Shown here: in pieces, positions 25,380 through 33,193 of the stretch
Numbering within the stretch: position 1 is the stretch's first letter
Layout of the letters: the number at the start of each line of letters is the position of its first letter
Made by a program: the position numbers and the translations under genes
The notes under the pieces: model-generated
What the model was told of the DNA's origin: nothing
Database searches by the model: none
Seen by the model: only the letters and a program-made list of their open reading frames with translations
Assembly (NCBI GenBank): GCA_003559215.1
Contig: PWMF01000003.1
Coordinates: 37,825 to 101,824 of the forward strand
Source of the DNA: Natrialbaceae archaeon
GTDB lineage: Archaea; Halobacteriota; Halobacteria; Halobacteriales; Natrialbaceae
Length of the DNA stretch: 64,000 bases
Direction of reading: 5' to 3'

Positions 25380-26270
25380 ATGGACTGGCAGCCGGACTGG
25401 GGGCTCCGCGTGCGGATGTTCGTGACGATGTTTCTGCTGTTCGCGCTGTACATCGTCTTTGCCGGGGTGCTCACGGCGTATCTCACGGGAGGAGCGAACC
25501 TTCTCGTTTTCGGCATGATCTTCGGTGGGTTCTCGCTCGGACAGTACTACTTCAGCGACACCCTCACGCTAAAGAGCATGGGCGCGAAGACGGTGTCGGC
25601 GGAGGAGTATCCACAACTGCACTCGTCGGTCGAACGGCTCTCTCAGCAGGCCGACCTGCCGAAACCGAAGGTGGCGGTCGTCGACTCGAAGGTACCGAAC
25701 GCCTTCGCGACCGGCCGCAACCAGCGCAACGCCGCCGTCTGCGTCACGACCGGGCTGATGCGCACCCTGAACCAGGAGGAGCTCGACGGCGTCATCGCCC
25801 ACGAGCTCGCCCACGTCAAGAACCGCGACATGATGGTGATGACGATCGCCTCCCTCCTCTCGACGATCGCTTTCATGATCGTCCGGTGGGGTGCGTTCTT
25901 TGGCGGTGGCGGTAACCGCGGTGGCAAAGGCGGTGGTGGCGTCATGGTCGCGATCCTCGTCTCGCTCGTGGTCTGGATCATCAGCTACCTGCTGATCCGT
26001 GCGCTCTCCCGATATCGGGAGTTCGCCGCTGATCGGGGCGCCGCGGCGATCACCGGCAAGCCCTCGGCGCTCGCCTCCGCGCTGATGAAGATCTCCGGCG
26101 AGGTCGACAAGGTACCGGACAGGGATCTGCGCGAGGAGGCCGAGATGAACGCCTTCTTCATCATCCCGATAAAGTCGGGGATCGTCGGAAAGCTGTTCAG
26201 CACCCACCCCTCGACGGAACGGCGGGTCGAACAGCTCCGGGACCTCGAGCGCGAGATGGAGGGCTTCTAA
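25380..26270 (+). CDS. htpX: HtpX-type membrane zinc metalloprotease
   Basis: This 296-residue membrane-embedded M48 protease degrades misfolded membrane proteins. It has two N-terminal transmembrane helices (about residues 13-50) and the zinc site AHELAHVKNRD near residues 140-150. Two more hydrophobic segments follow at about 155-165 and 180-205, and then the third zinc ligand region YREFAADRGAA. A G-rich loop lies between the helices. The start at 25380 places the first helix correctly. It is followed by pspAB 24 bases later, and this pair belongs together in many haloarchaea, suggesting a membrane-stress unit. Confidence 0.94.
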   Translation: MDWQPDWGLRVRMFVTMFLLFALYIVFAGVLTAYLTGGANLLVFGMIFGGFSLGQYYFSDTLTLKSMGAKTVSAEEYPQLHSSVERLSQQADLPKPKVAVVDSKVPNAFATGRNQRNAAVCVTTGLMRTLNQEELDGVIAHELAHVKNRDMMVMTIASLLSTIAFMIVRWGAFFGGGGNRGGKGGGGVMVAILVSLVVWIISYLLIRALSRYREFAADRGAAAITGKPSALASALMKISGEVDKVPDRDLREEAEMNAFFIIPIKSGIVGKLFSTHPSTERRVEQLRDLEREMEGF

Positions 26271-26294
26271 GAGGACGCACCCCTCACACCGAGT

Positions 26295-26900
26295 ATGGGA
26301 CTACTGGACGGGCTTCGCTCCATCCTCGGCACGCGCGCCGAATCCGACGCGAAACGCGACGCCGATCCCGACGACCTCTTCGGGATGAGTACCGCCTACC
26401 TCACGATGGAGGCCGACCTGGGCTACGAGTCCGCTGACGTTGGCGCGCTCTGCTTTTCCGGCGTCGACTCGAGCAGCTTTCGGGACGCAGTCGACGAGGT
26501 CGAGGCGATCCTCGAGGCCGGTCGTGAGGACACCGGCACCGAATTTTCGGTCTCGGAAGACGATCACGGCTACCACTGGGTCGTCCTCGAGGACAGCGAT
26601 CCGGAGGATCTGATCACCAGCCTCCACTTCGCCGCGGACACGTTCATCGAGCACGGCTACGGCTCGCGGCTGCTCGCGGCCGTCTTCGCCTACCGGAACG
26701 AGCGGGGGCCGGCCTACTGGATCTACTCGTTCCGCCGGGGGCGGTACTACCCGTTCGCACCCCGTCCCGGTCGAGAACGGGACTCGAACGCCGAGTTCAA
26801 ACTCGAGGCGACGCTGGACGGTGAACTCGAGATCGAGCGCGATAAGGAGTACTGGTATCCACTGTGGCCGAGCGAGGGTGGAACCCACCCCTGGGAGTGA
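26295..26900 (+). CDS. pspAB: PspA-associated protein PspAB
   Basis: This 201-residue protein matches the PspAB family found next to HtpX in haloarchaea. It starts MGLLDGLRSILGTRAES and carries the DLFGMSTAYLTMEADLGY segment, then a globular region ending AYWIYSFRRGRYYPFAPRPGR. The PspA system guards membrane integrity in bacteria and archaea; PspAB's precise role is unknown. No pspA gene lies in this window. It is co-transcribed with htpX by proximity. The family assignment comes from the htpX neighbourhood and the sequence pattern. Confidence 0.83.
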   Translation: MGLLDGLRSILGTRAESDAKRDADPDDLFGMSTAYLTMEADLGYESADVGALCFSGVDSSSFRDAVDEVEAILEAGREDTGTEFSVSEDDHGYHWVVLEDSDPEDLITSLHFAADTFIEHGYGSRLLAAVFAYRNERGPAYWIYSFRRGRYYPFAPRPGRERDSNAEFKLEATLDGELEIERDKEYWYPLWPSEGGTHPWE

Positions 26901-26935
26901 GCGAGGCTCCAACGCGCTCGAGAGATTCCAAACAT

Positions 26936-26953
26936 CTCCAAACATGTTTGGAG
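26936..26953. repeat. 18-bp perfect palindrome CTCCAAACATGTTTGGAG
   Basis: The sequence is a perfect two-fold palindrome. A partial copy of one half, TTCCAAACAT, sits directly upstream at 26926-26935, giving a tandem half-site plus a full palindrome. It lies 36 bases after the pspAB stop and 170 bases before the propeller gene. It may be a regulator-binding operator or a terminator hairpin, with the operator favoured by the extra half-site. Confidence 0.5.
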
Positions 26954-27122
26954 CCAGCGGTAATGCGTCCGCTCTCGTAGGAGTGAGTACGGCAGGACGC
27001 CACAGCTGCGCCATACACCAGCTATCCTGTCGCCATCCCCCACCCCCTCTTCCGTTTTCGTTTCTCCCCCGTAGCGACCGCTGTCGAACCAGTTATCCGG
27101 TCGGCATCGGTACGCCCGAACA

Positions 27123-28208
27123 GTGACCGACTGGAATCAGTTCAAACGGGATCCACAGCACTCGGGCGTTCGCCGCGACCTCGAGGGACCCGATCGCGTC
27201 GAGTCGGCCTGGACGGTCGAACTCGCCGGTGCGGCGGGATCGCCGGTTCTCGACCGCGACACCGTCTACATCGGGACGACGCGCGGAAACCTGTACGCGC
27301 TCGACCGCGAGACGGGCCGACGGCGATGGGTGTTCGAATCGGCCGACGGGATCGACGCGACCCCGATCGCCACCGACGACGGCGTCTACGCCGCGACCGA
27401 CGCCGGTACCGTCCACGCGATCGACCCGGGAACCGGCGACCCCCTGTGGCGGACCGACCTCCCGGCCACCCTCGAGTCCGACGTCGCGTTCGCGGACGGC
27501 CGACTGTACGCCGGCCACGCGGCGGGGCTGTCGGCGCTCGAGGCCGAAACGGGCGAGATAGCCTGGACTCACGAGACCGACTCCCCGGTCGCCGGCTCTC
27601 CGGCGGTCGCCGACGGCCGCTCTCGGGTGTACGTCGGTACCGAGGACGAGCAGGTCCGCTGTCTCGAGGACGGGACCGACGCGGCCGAAGAGGCGTGGAT
27701 GGCGCCGACCGACGGGGTCGTCGCGGCGCCGCTCACGGTCGCCGACGGTCGGGTCTACGCCGCCGACGACGACGGCACGCTGCTCGCGCTCGACACCGAG
27801 ACCGGCCAGACCTGGTTCAGCTACGAGATCCGGGGCTCGTTCACGTCGTCGGCGACGGTGCTCCCCGAGGAGGGGACCACCTTCGTCGGCGCCGACGACG
27901 GCTATCTTCACGTCACCGATACCCGCTTCGGCCGGCGCAAGGTCCGCGGGTGGCTGTTCTCGAAGAAGGGGATCGCGCTCGACGGCGAGGTCGACGCGAG
28001 TCCCGTCGTCGCCGGCGAGGTCGTCTGCGTCGGCGATTCGACCGGTTCGATCTATGGGATCGACGTGACCGACTACGACCTGCACTGGCACGTCGACCTC
28101 GGGGCTCCCGTCTCGAGTACACCCGCACTCGCGCCCGGACGGCTGTACGTCGCCGCCGGGGACGAACTCTCCTCGCTCGAGTGGGCGACTGACGAGCCGA
28201 CCGCCTGA
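27123..28208 (+). CDS. Cytosolic PQQ-type beta-propeller protein
   Basis: This 361-residue protein has the same propeller architecture as the secreted protein at 23612-25048 but no signal peptide, no lipobox and no C-terminal sorting signal. Repeats are visible as VYIGTTRGNLYALD, VYAATDAGTVHAID and VYAADDDGTLLALD. It starts with a GTG at 27123 (MTDWNQFKRDPQHSG), and this W-x-Q/F-x-D-P-x-H-x-G opening is usual for the family. It is probably a scaffold or sensor; ligand unknown. It lies between the pspAB palindrome and radA as a separate unit. Confidence 0.82.
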   Translation: MTDWNQFKRDPQHSGVRRDLEGPDRVESAWTVELAGAAGSPVLDRDTVYIGTTRGNLYALDRETGRRRWVFESADGIDATPIATDDGVYAATDAGTVHAIDPGTGDPLWRTDLPATLESDVAFADGRLYAGHAAGLSALEAETGEIAWTHETDSPVAGSPAVADGRSRVYVGTEDEQVRCLEDGTDAAEEAWMAPTDGVVAAPLTVADGRVYAADDDGTLLALDTETGQTWFSYEIRGSFTSSATVLPEEGTTFVGADDGYLHVTDTRFGRRKVRGWLFSKKGIALDGEVDASPVVAGEVVCVGDSTGSIYGIDVTDYDLHWHVDLGAPVSSTPALAPGRLYVAAGDELSSLEWATDEPTA

Positions 28209-28340
28209 TCCGCCTCGAGCGCGAACGCCTTGATCTTCCGTCCACGCGGCGTCGGCCGCGCTTTGACTCCTAAACCTTCGGCCGTCGTTCCTAACTACCC
28301 CGCTGCAGTCCGGCACTTTCACTTCCACTCTCCTGTTAAC

Positions 28341-28352
28341 GAGGCTTTATGG
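28341..28352 (+). promoter_or_regulatory. TATA element of radA
   Basis: GAGGCTTTATGG centres about 28-30 bases before the radA ATG (28377), the spacing expected for a leaderless haloarchaeal transcript. The preceding AACGA can serve as BRE. No Shine-Dalgarno sequence precedes the start codon. Confidence 0.5.
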
Positions 28353-28376
28353 GGCGTCCGCCACAACGAGTGAGTA

Positions 28377-29408
28377 ATGCCAGACGCAGACCTAGAGTCC
28401 CTCCCTGGTGTCGGACCGGCAACCGCAGACAAACTCCACGAGGCCGGCTTCGATTCCTTCCAGAGCCTGGCCGTCGCCTCGCCCTCCGAACTCTCGAACA
28501 CGGCCGACGTCGGCGAATCGACGTCGGCGGACATCGTCCGCGCGGCCCGCGACGCCGCCGACGTCGGCGGCTTCGAGACCGGTTCCACGGTGCTCGAGCG
28601 GCGAAACGAGATCGGCAAGATGAGCTGGCACATCGACGAGGTCGACGACCTGCTCGGCGGCGGGATCGAGACCCAGTCGATCACCGAGGTGTACGGTGAG
28701 TTCGGCTCCGGTAAATCGCAGGTCACCCACCAGATGGCCGTCAACGTCCAGCTTCCAAAGGAGGTCGGCGGTCTCCACGGCCGCGCGATGTTCATCGACA
28801 GCGAGGACACGTTCCGCCCCGAGCGGATCGACGACATGGTTCGGGGCCTCCCCGACGAGGTCATCGAGGCCACCCTCGAGGACCGCGAGATCGAAGGGAC
28901 GCCCGGCGACGAGGCGACCATGGAGGAGCTCATCAACGACATCCTCGACAAGATCCACGTCGCGAAGGCGTTCAACTCCAACCACCAGATGCTGCTGGCG
29001 GAGAAGGCCAAGGAGCTCGCCGGCGAACACGAGGAAGGGGAATACCCCGTTCGCCTGCTCGCGGTCGACTCGCTGACCGCGCACTTCCGCGCCGAGTACG
29101 TCGGCCGGGGCGAACTCGCCGAGCGACAACAGAAGCTCAACAAGCACCTCCACGACATCGACAAGGTCGGAAACCTCTACAATACCGCCATCATCGTCAC
29201 CAACCAGGTCGCCTCGAACCCCGACTCGTTCTTCGGCGACCCGACCCAGCCGATCGGTGGGAACATCCTCGGCCACAAGTCGACGTTCCGGATCTACCTC
29301 CGCAAGTCCAAGGGTAACAAGCGTATCGTCCGGCTGGTCGACGCGCCGAACCTCGCCGACGGCGAAGCCGTCATGCGCGTCGAGGACGGCGGACTGAAAC
29401 CCGAATAA
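28377..29408 (+). CDS. radA: DNA repair and recombination protein RadA
   Basis: RadA is the archaeal RecA/Rad51 recombinase that forms filaments on single-stranded DNA and promotes strand exchange. The 343-residue length is standard. The N-terminal helix-hairpin-helix domain shows [13 protein letters not shown]. Walker A is GEFGSGKSQ near residues 107-115, and Walker B is in [13 protein letters not shown]. The L2 region reads [15 protein letters not shown]. It is monocistronic, with its own TATA element about 30 bases upstream and 167 non-coding bases before the convergent sufU gene. Confidence 0.97.
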   Translation: MPDADLESLPGVGPATADKLHEAGFDSFQSLAVASPSELSNTADVGESTSADIVRAARDAADVGGFETGSTVLERRNEIGKMSWHIDEVDDLLGGGIETQSITEVYGEFGSGKSQVTHQMAVNVQLPKEVGGLHGRAMFIDSEDTFRPERIDDMVRGLPDEVIEATLEDREIEGTPGDEATMEELINDILDKIHVAKAFNSNHQMLLAEKAKELAGEHEEGEYPVRLLAVDSLTAHFRAEYVGRGELAERQQKLNKHLHDIDKVGNLYNTAIIVTNQVASNPDSFFGDPTQPIGGNILGHKSTFRIYLRKSKGNKRIVRLVDAPNLADGEAVMRVEDGGLKPE

Positions 29409-29575
29409 CGCGCCTCGACGGCCGCCGCTCTCGTCTCTCGTTTTCGGGCTCGTTCGATTAGCCAGCGATAGCCGTACTCGGCTCGAGCGTTACGCGTCGC
29501 TCTCAGATCTCGCTACCGACGGTACAACGGTTTTCGGCTCGAGCGACGATAAAAGGGGAGACGGATCGGGCTCAG

Positions 29576-29995
29576 CTACTCCTCGGTCGAAGTCTTCTCC
29601 TTGTCGAGTTCGCCTCGGTAGATCTCCGCGCCGTCCTGGGCGACCTTCTCGGCGAGCACCGCACACTTGACTCGCATCGGGGAGATGTCGACGCCGAGCA
29701 TGTCGATGACGTCGTCACGGTCCATTTCGAGGAGTTCGTCGACGGACTTCCCCTGGAGCTCGCTCGAGAGCATGCTCGCGGAGGCCTGACTGATCGCACA
29801 GCCGTCCCCGGAGAAGGCGACGTACTCGATCGTCTCCTCGTCGTCCTCGAGCCTGACGTCCATCCGGATCTCGTCGCCACACATCGGGTTCTCGCCGACG
29901 TGGGTGAAGGTCGGATCCTCGAGCTTCCCGTAGTTGCGGGGGTTCTTGTAGTGGTCGAGGATCTGCTGTCGGTACATATCGGAGCCCAGTCCCAT
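29576..29995 (-). CDS. sufU: SufU-type iron-sulfur cluster assembly scaffold
   Basis: This 139-residue protein is of the IscU/SufU fold. Three cysteines are placed as expected: NPMCGDEI, GDGCAISQASAS and RVKCAVL. It lacks the LPPVKxHC element of IscU, which identifies the SufU class, the zinc-dependent sulfur acceptor from SufS. The start at 29995 (MGLGSDMYRQQILDHYKNP) is the family N-terminus; the frame extends upstream but that part is not homologous. The partner desulfurase sufS lies about 8 kb away at 37698, so the two are not in one operon. Confidence 0.9.
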   Translation of the reverse strand: MGLGSDMYRQQILDHYKNPRNYGKLEDPTFTHVGENPMCGDEIRMDVRLEDDEETIEYVAFSGDGCAISQASASMLSSELQGKSVDELLEMDRDDVIDMLGVDISPMRVKCAVLAEKVAQDGAEIYRGELDKEKTSTEE

Positions 29996-30110
29996 CGTTG
30001 AAAACGCGTAGGGCTGTCGGTTGTAAAAGGGTTCCGGGGCGAGAGCAGTCGCTACGGGACTCGAGGCCGTCGAAAACCGGACCGGATGTGTGGTCACCCG
30101 GATCGCCTGA

Positions 30111-30389
30111 TCAGTCTGCAGCCGTTTGATCGTCGGTACCGTCCGTCGACCCCTGGTCAATCGGCGGGTTCAGGTAACAGACGTCGGCGATGACGCCGAC
30201 GCCGACGACCGCTGCAGGCGCGAGCGCGTACGGTACCGGAACGCCGAACGTGCTCGCGGCGACCAGCGCGATCACGAACGCGATCGGGATTCCACCGAGC
30301 GCGAGATCGTACCGGTTCGCCGCGGCGAGAACGTCGACCAGGGCGTCGAACGGGTCCTGTCGGGGACGTCCGATCGTATTCTCGTGCAT
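30111..30389 (-). CDS. Two-helix membrane protein
   Basis: This 92-residue protein has a polar N-terminus and then two hydrophobic segments (about residues 33-50 and 53-70), ending with a short acidic tail GSTDGTDDQTAAD. It contains no known motif. It lies 115 bases upstream of sufU on the same strand. Conserved small membrane proteins of this kind are common in haloarchaea and have no assigned function. Confidence 0.62.
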   Translation of the reverse strand: MHENTIGRPRQDPFDALVDVLAAANRYDLALGGIPIAFVIALVAASTFGVPVPYALAPAAVVGVGVIADVCYLNPPIDQGSTDGTDDQTAAD

Positions 30390-30477
30390 TCGTTCTCACC
30401 TCGGCGACTACCTGTAGGGGACCGAATCTAAAAAAACGTTCTGCAGGTTTCTCGTTGTTCGAACCGTTCGACCGCGA

Positions 30478-31110
30478 CTACGCATCGCCCGATGCCTCGG
30501 CCTCGAAGCGCTCGAGGTACTCGCGGACGAACGTCGCACGGTCCGCGGCGAGTTCCCGACCGGCGTCGGTGTACATCCGTTCGGGAAGCTCGAGGATCTT
30601 CTTGTAGAAGTGGTTGTACTGGCTTCGACCGTCCGCCGTCTCGTCCGCGGCGGGCGGAACGTCGGGATCGTACAGCGGACTCCCGATGACCGACCCGTGG
30701 GCGAACGCGCGGGCGATACCGACCGCGCCCAGGGCGTCGAGGTTGTCCGCGTCGCAGACGATCTCGGCCTCGAGAGTTTCGGGCTCGATCTCGTTCGAGT
30801 AGCGGTGAGCGTGGATGCAGTGCCGGACGCGCTCGATCGTTTCCTCGGTCGCCCCGACGTCGGCGAGGATCCGGCTGCCCTCTCGAGCGCCCCAGGTCGC
30901 GTGGTCGTCGATCTGCCCGCGGTCCTCCCGTTCGCGACCGATGTCGTGCAGCGCGACCGCCAGCTGGACGATCCGCTCGTCGACGGGCTCTGTCTGTTCC
31001 GCGACAAGGGTGTCGGCCAGCGCCGCGACCCGCCGGACGTGGTGCCAGTCGTGGGCCGGCGGCGCGCCCTCGAAGTACGGGCGGGCACGGTCGCGGACGG
31101 TTTCGAGCAT
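30478..31110 (-). CDS. HD-domain metal-dependent phosphohydrolase
   Basis: This 210-residue cytosolic protein has the HD-domain metal site: DWHHVRRVA near residue 21, ALHDIGRE near residue 53, then HCIHAHRYS and CDADNLDALG. This order matches the uncharacterised YedJ/PA-type HD hydrolases that act on nucleotides or related phosphate compounds. The substrate is not identified. The ATG at 31110 begins MLETVRDRARPYFEG; an open frame upstream is arginine-rich and not part of the family. Its start is 41 bases downstream of the stop of the 106-residue protein's gene, so they may be co-transcribed. Confidence 0.85.
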   Translation of the reverse strand: MLETVRDRARPYFEGAPPAHDWHHVRRVAALADTLVAEQTEPVDERIVQLAVALHDIGREREDRGQIDDHATWGAREGSRILADVGATEETIERVRHCIHAHRYSNEIEPETLEAEIVCDADNLDALGAVGIARAFAHGSVIGSPLYDPDVPPAADETADGRSQYNHFYKKILELPERMYTDAGRELAADRATFVREYLERFEAEASGDA

Positions 31111-31151
31111 GCCCGGCGTGTTTCGGCGGTCGTCTGATAAGGACTCCGCAC

Positions 31152-31472
31152 TCACCCCGGTGCGCGGAACGCTTTCCGGCGGAACTGCAGCACGATCGGC
31201 TCGACGGCGTCGGGTCGGCCCGTCCATACGACCGTCACCTCGGTTAGTCGGTACGACGGTCCCACCGGAACTTTCTCCGCCGAGAGTCGGGCCAACCAGC
31301 CGTCTCCCTCGACCTCGGTCTCCCCGATTCGCTCGCCGCCGAGCCCCTCGAGGTAGCCGGCCGACTGCTCGAGCGTGAGCCCGCGAAACCGTCGCACGAG
31401 CCGAAGCTTCCCGTCCTCGATCGAGCGTTCGATCGGCGGAATCGCCTCCTGAGCCGCCTGCTGTTTTCGCAT
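31152..31472 (-). CDS. Uncharacterised small basic-and-acidic protein
   Basis: This 106-residue protein from the ATG at 31472 starts MRKQQAAQEAIPPIERSIED and continues to PIVLQFRRKAFRAPG. A GTG at 31499 would add nine residues. It has alternating beta-strand-like segments (YRLTEVTVVWTG) and no membrane segment or metal motif. No family was recognised. It precedes the HD hydrolase gene on the same strand by 41 bases. Confidence 0.62.
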   Translation of the reverse strand: MRKQQAAQEAIPPIERSIEDGKLRLVRRFRGLTLEQSAGYLEGLGGERIGETEVEGDGWLARLSAEKVPVGPSYRLTEVTVVWTGRPDAVEPIVLQFRRKAFRAPG

Positions 31473-31605
31473 CCTCGGCGTGAGCGTGGTGCCTGTCACT
31501 GTAAGGGCCTCGCCGTACTACCCGGTCGGCAGCGAGCATAACCGCTCGTTCCGATCGAACGGAATGTCCACAACGCGTTACGGTGTGTTCGGTCGTGGAG
31601 CCGAA

Positions 31606-32193
31606 CTACGACGTTTTCGGACGTGGGTTCTCGAGGGGGTACTCGACGTCGTCGGGGTACGCGCTCTCGTCGGTCGGCTGGAGCTCGAGAGCGATACAGA
31701 ACCGGTCGAGGCCGACCTCGAGGCTGGCGAACAACAGGAGTTCGACGACCTCCTGCTCTGTGAACTCCTCGCGAAGCTCCGCGAAGAAGTCGTCGGAGAA
31801 CCTGTGCGGATCGGTCGAGAGCCCCTCGGCGAGCGAGACGGCGAGGTACTCCCGTCGAGAGAGCTCGTCCCCGTCGACGTCGCCGAAGACGGCGTCTTCC
31901 TTCGGCGCGACCTCCTCGCGCACCTCGAGGGTCCGGACCGTCGCGCAGTAGGCACACTGGTGGGTTTCGGCGACCTTGATCCGCATTAGCTCCAGCAGCT
32001 CGGTGTCGATGTTCGCTCCCCGTCCGAACGATTCGAACGCCGCCACGATATGCTCGAACAGCTCCGGGCAGTGAGCCATCGCGCCGAAGAACGCGCTGTC
32101 GCCGTACCATCCGGTTTCGGCCTCCTCGAGCAGCTCTCGGATCCGCCGATCGTCCACGTCTTCGGGTTCTCGCGGCTCCGGTCGTGATGACAT
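31606..32193 (-). CDS. Carboxymuconolactone decarboxylase-family (AhpD-like) protein
   Basis: This 195-residue helical protein has the AhpD/CMD signature HQCAYCATVRT near residues 76-86, with its redox CxxC and preceding His. It may act as a thiol peroxidase partner or peroxide-defence protein. The upstream helix LLELMRIKVAET is typical. The start at 32193 (MSSRPEPREPED) is used because the frame upstream encodes unrelated sequence. An AT-rich element GATATGTTATATC at about 32211-32223 lies 20-30 bases before it and suits a leaderless promoter. Confidence 0.86.
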   Translation of the reverse strand: MSSRPEPREPEDVDDRRIRELLEEAETGWYGDSAFFGAMAHCPELFEHIVAAFESFGRGANIDTELLELMRIKVAETHQCAYCATVRTLEVREEVAPKEDAVFGDVDGDELSRREYLAVSLAEGLSTDPHRFSDDFFAELREEFTEQEVVELLLFASLEVGLDRFCIALELQPTDESAYPDDVEYPLENPRPKTS

Positions 32194-32319
32194 AGCTGGC
32201 AGTTCGTTTCGTGATATGTTATATCTTGGCGTAGAAGCGCTTACCGGTACTCGACCGACCCGGCTGCGAACGGTGACTCGTACCAAAAGCTAAGACGATA
32301 GCGCCGGTTTCGTCTACCG

Positions 32320-32580
32320 ATGACGTCCTCGTCTCCCGACAGTTCGACCGACGACGCGCTCGCACCGGCGGAGCTCACCGAACGCCTCGACGGACTGGAA
32401 GTCGGGGACACCGTGACGGTGAACGACCGGGAGCTACCCTACGAGGTGGTCGAGACGGACGCCTACTCTCTCGTCGCGGCGGACCCGAACGGCCACCGGG
32501 TGACGATCTCCCAGAACCTCCAGTCCGGGGGCTGGACGATCAACGAGCCGGTCTTCGACGTCGAGTCGCTCGAGGAGTAG
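32320..32580 (+). CDS. Small haloarchaeal protein of unknown function
   Basis: This 86-residue acidic protein begins MTSSSPDSSTDDALAPAELT. It has a compact core DGLEVGDTVTVNDRELPYEV and then YSLVAADPNGHRVTISQNL, which looks like a small beta barrel. No membrane segment or known motif. Its TAG stop abuts the stop of the convergent 203-residue gene (TAG then TTA at 32578-32583), so there is no intergenic space. Confidence 0.68.
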   Translation: MTSSSPDSSTDDALAPAELTERLDGLEVGDTVTVNDRELPYEVVETDAYSLVAADPNGHRVTISQNLQSGGWTINEPVFDVESLEE

Positions 32581-33192
32581 TTACTCTCGCTCGAGGAAGA
32601 GCCGAAACTCCAGCTCGTTCTTGTCGTCGCCGACGACGTCGGTGGACTCCTTCTGGAACGGCCTCGAGAGATCCGTTTCGTTGGTCAGGGCGGGCTCGCA
32701 GAGACGATCCGCTAGCCGCTGGACGTCGTTGGCGCGCTCTCCCGGGGATCGGAGCACGATCCCGGCGTACTCCCCGAGCGGAACCCCCTCGAGTCGGCCG
32801 AGGATTTTCTCGAGCTCCGCCGGCTCGCCGACGGCGATGCTCGCGAACCGCTTCGAGTCGTGAGTCAGCGCCCGCACGCCGTCGGTATCGTCACCCTCCG
32901 TCCCCTGGGTCACGCGGTCCACGGCGGCAGTTCGGATCCGTTCGGCACGGTCGACCGCGTTCGCCCGCCACGCACTCTCGGGTTCGTCGGGTTCGACTCG
33001 AACCGCGTAGGCGTCGCCGTCGAACTCGAGCAGTCCGTAGGCGACGGCCAGCTCGAGCACCCGTGGGGACGGCGTGCCGGCCAGCTCCCGCTTCGCCCGC
33101 GCTTCCGTGAACGGCTCCGACCCATACCGCTCGACGGCCGCGGCGTAGAGCTCGAGGCTGTCCTCGAGCCGAGGGAGCTCTGTTTCGCTCAT
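32581..33192 (-). CDS. Uncharacterised cytosolic protein downstream of the chaperonin gene
   Basis: This 203-residue protein starts MSETELPRLEDSLELYAAAV. The N-terminal 70 residues suggest a helical, winged-helix-like fold (VLELAVAYGLLEFDGDAYAV); the rest is mixed alpha/beta. It has no membrane segments or clear enzyme motif. Its start is 1 base after the stop of the thermosome-like gene, so it is translated from the same message. That linkage hints at a role with the divergent chaperonin, but this is inference only. Confidence 0.65.
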   Translation of the reverse strand: MSETELPRLEDSLELYAAAVERYGSEPFTEARAKRELAGTPSPRVLELAVAYGLLEFDGDAYAVRVEPDEPESAWRANAVDRAERIRTAAVDRVTQGTEGDDTDGVRALTHDSKRFASIAVGEPAELEKILGRLEGVPLGEYAGIVLRSPGERANDVQRLADRLCEPALTNETDLSRPFQKESTDVVGDDKNELEFRLFLERE

Positions 33193-33193
33193 C

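Noticed and set aside
30478..31539. A longer form of the HD hydrolase starting at 31539
   Set aside because: The extra 143 codons are arginine-rich, overlap another gene in a different frame and are unlike the HD family.
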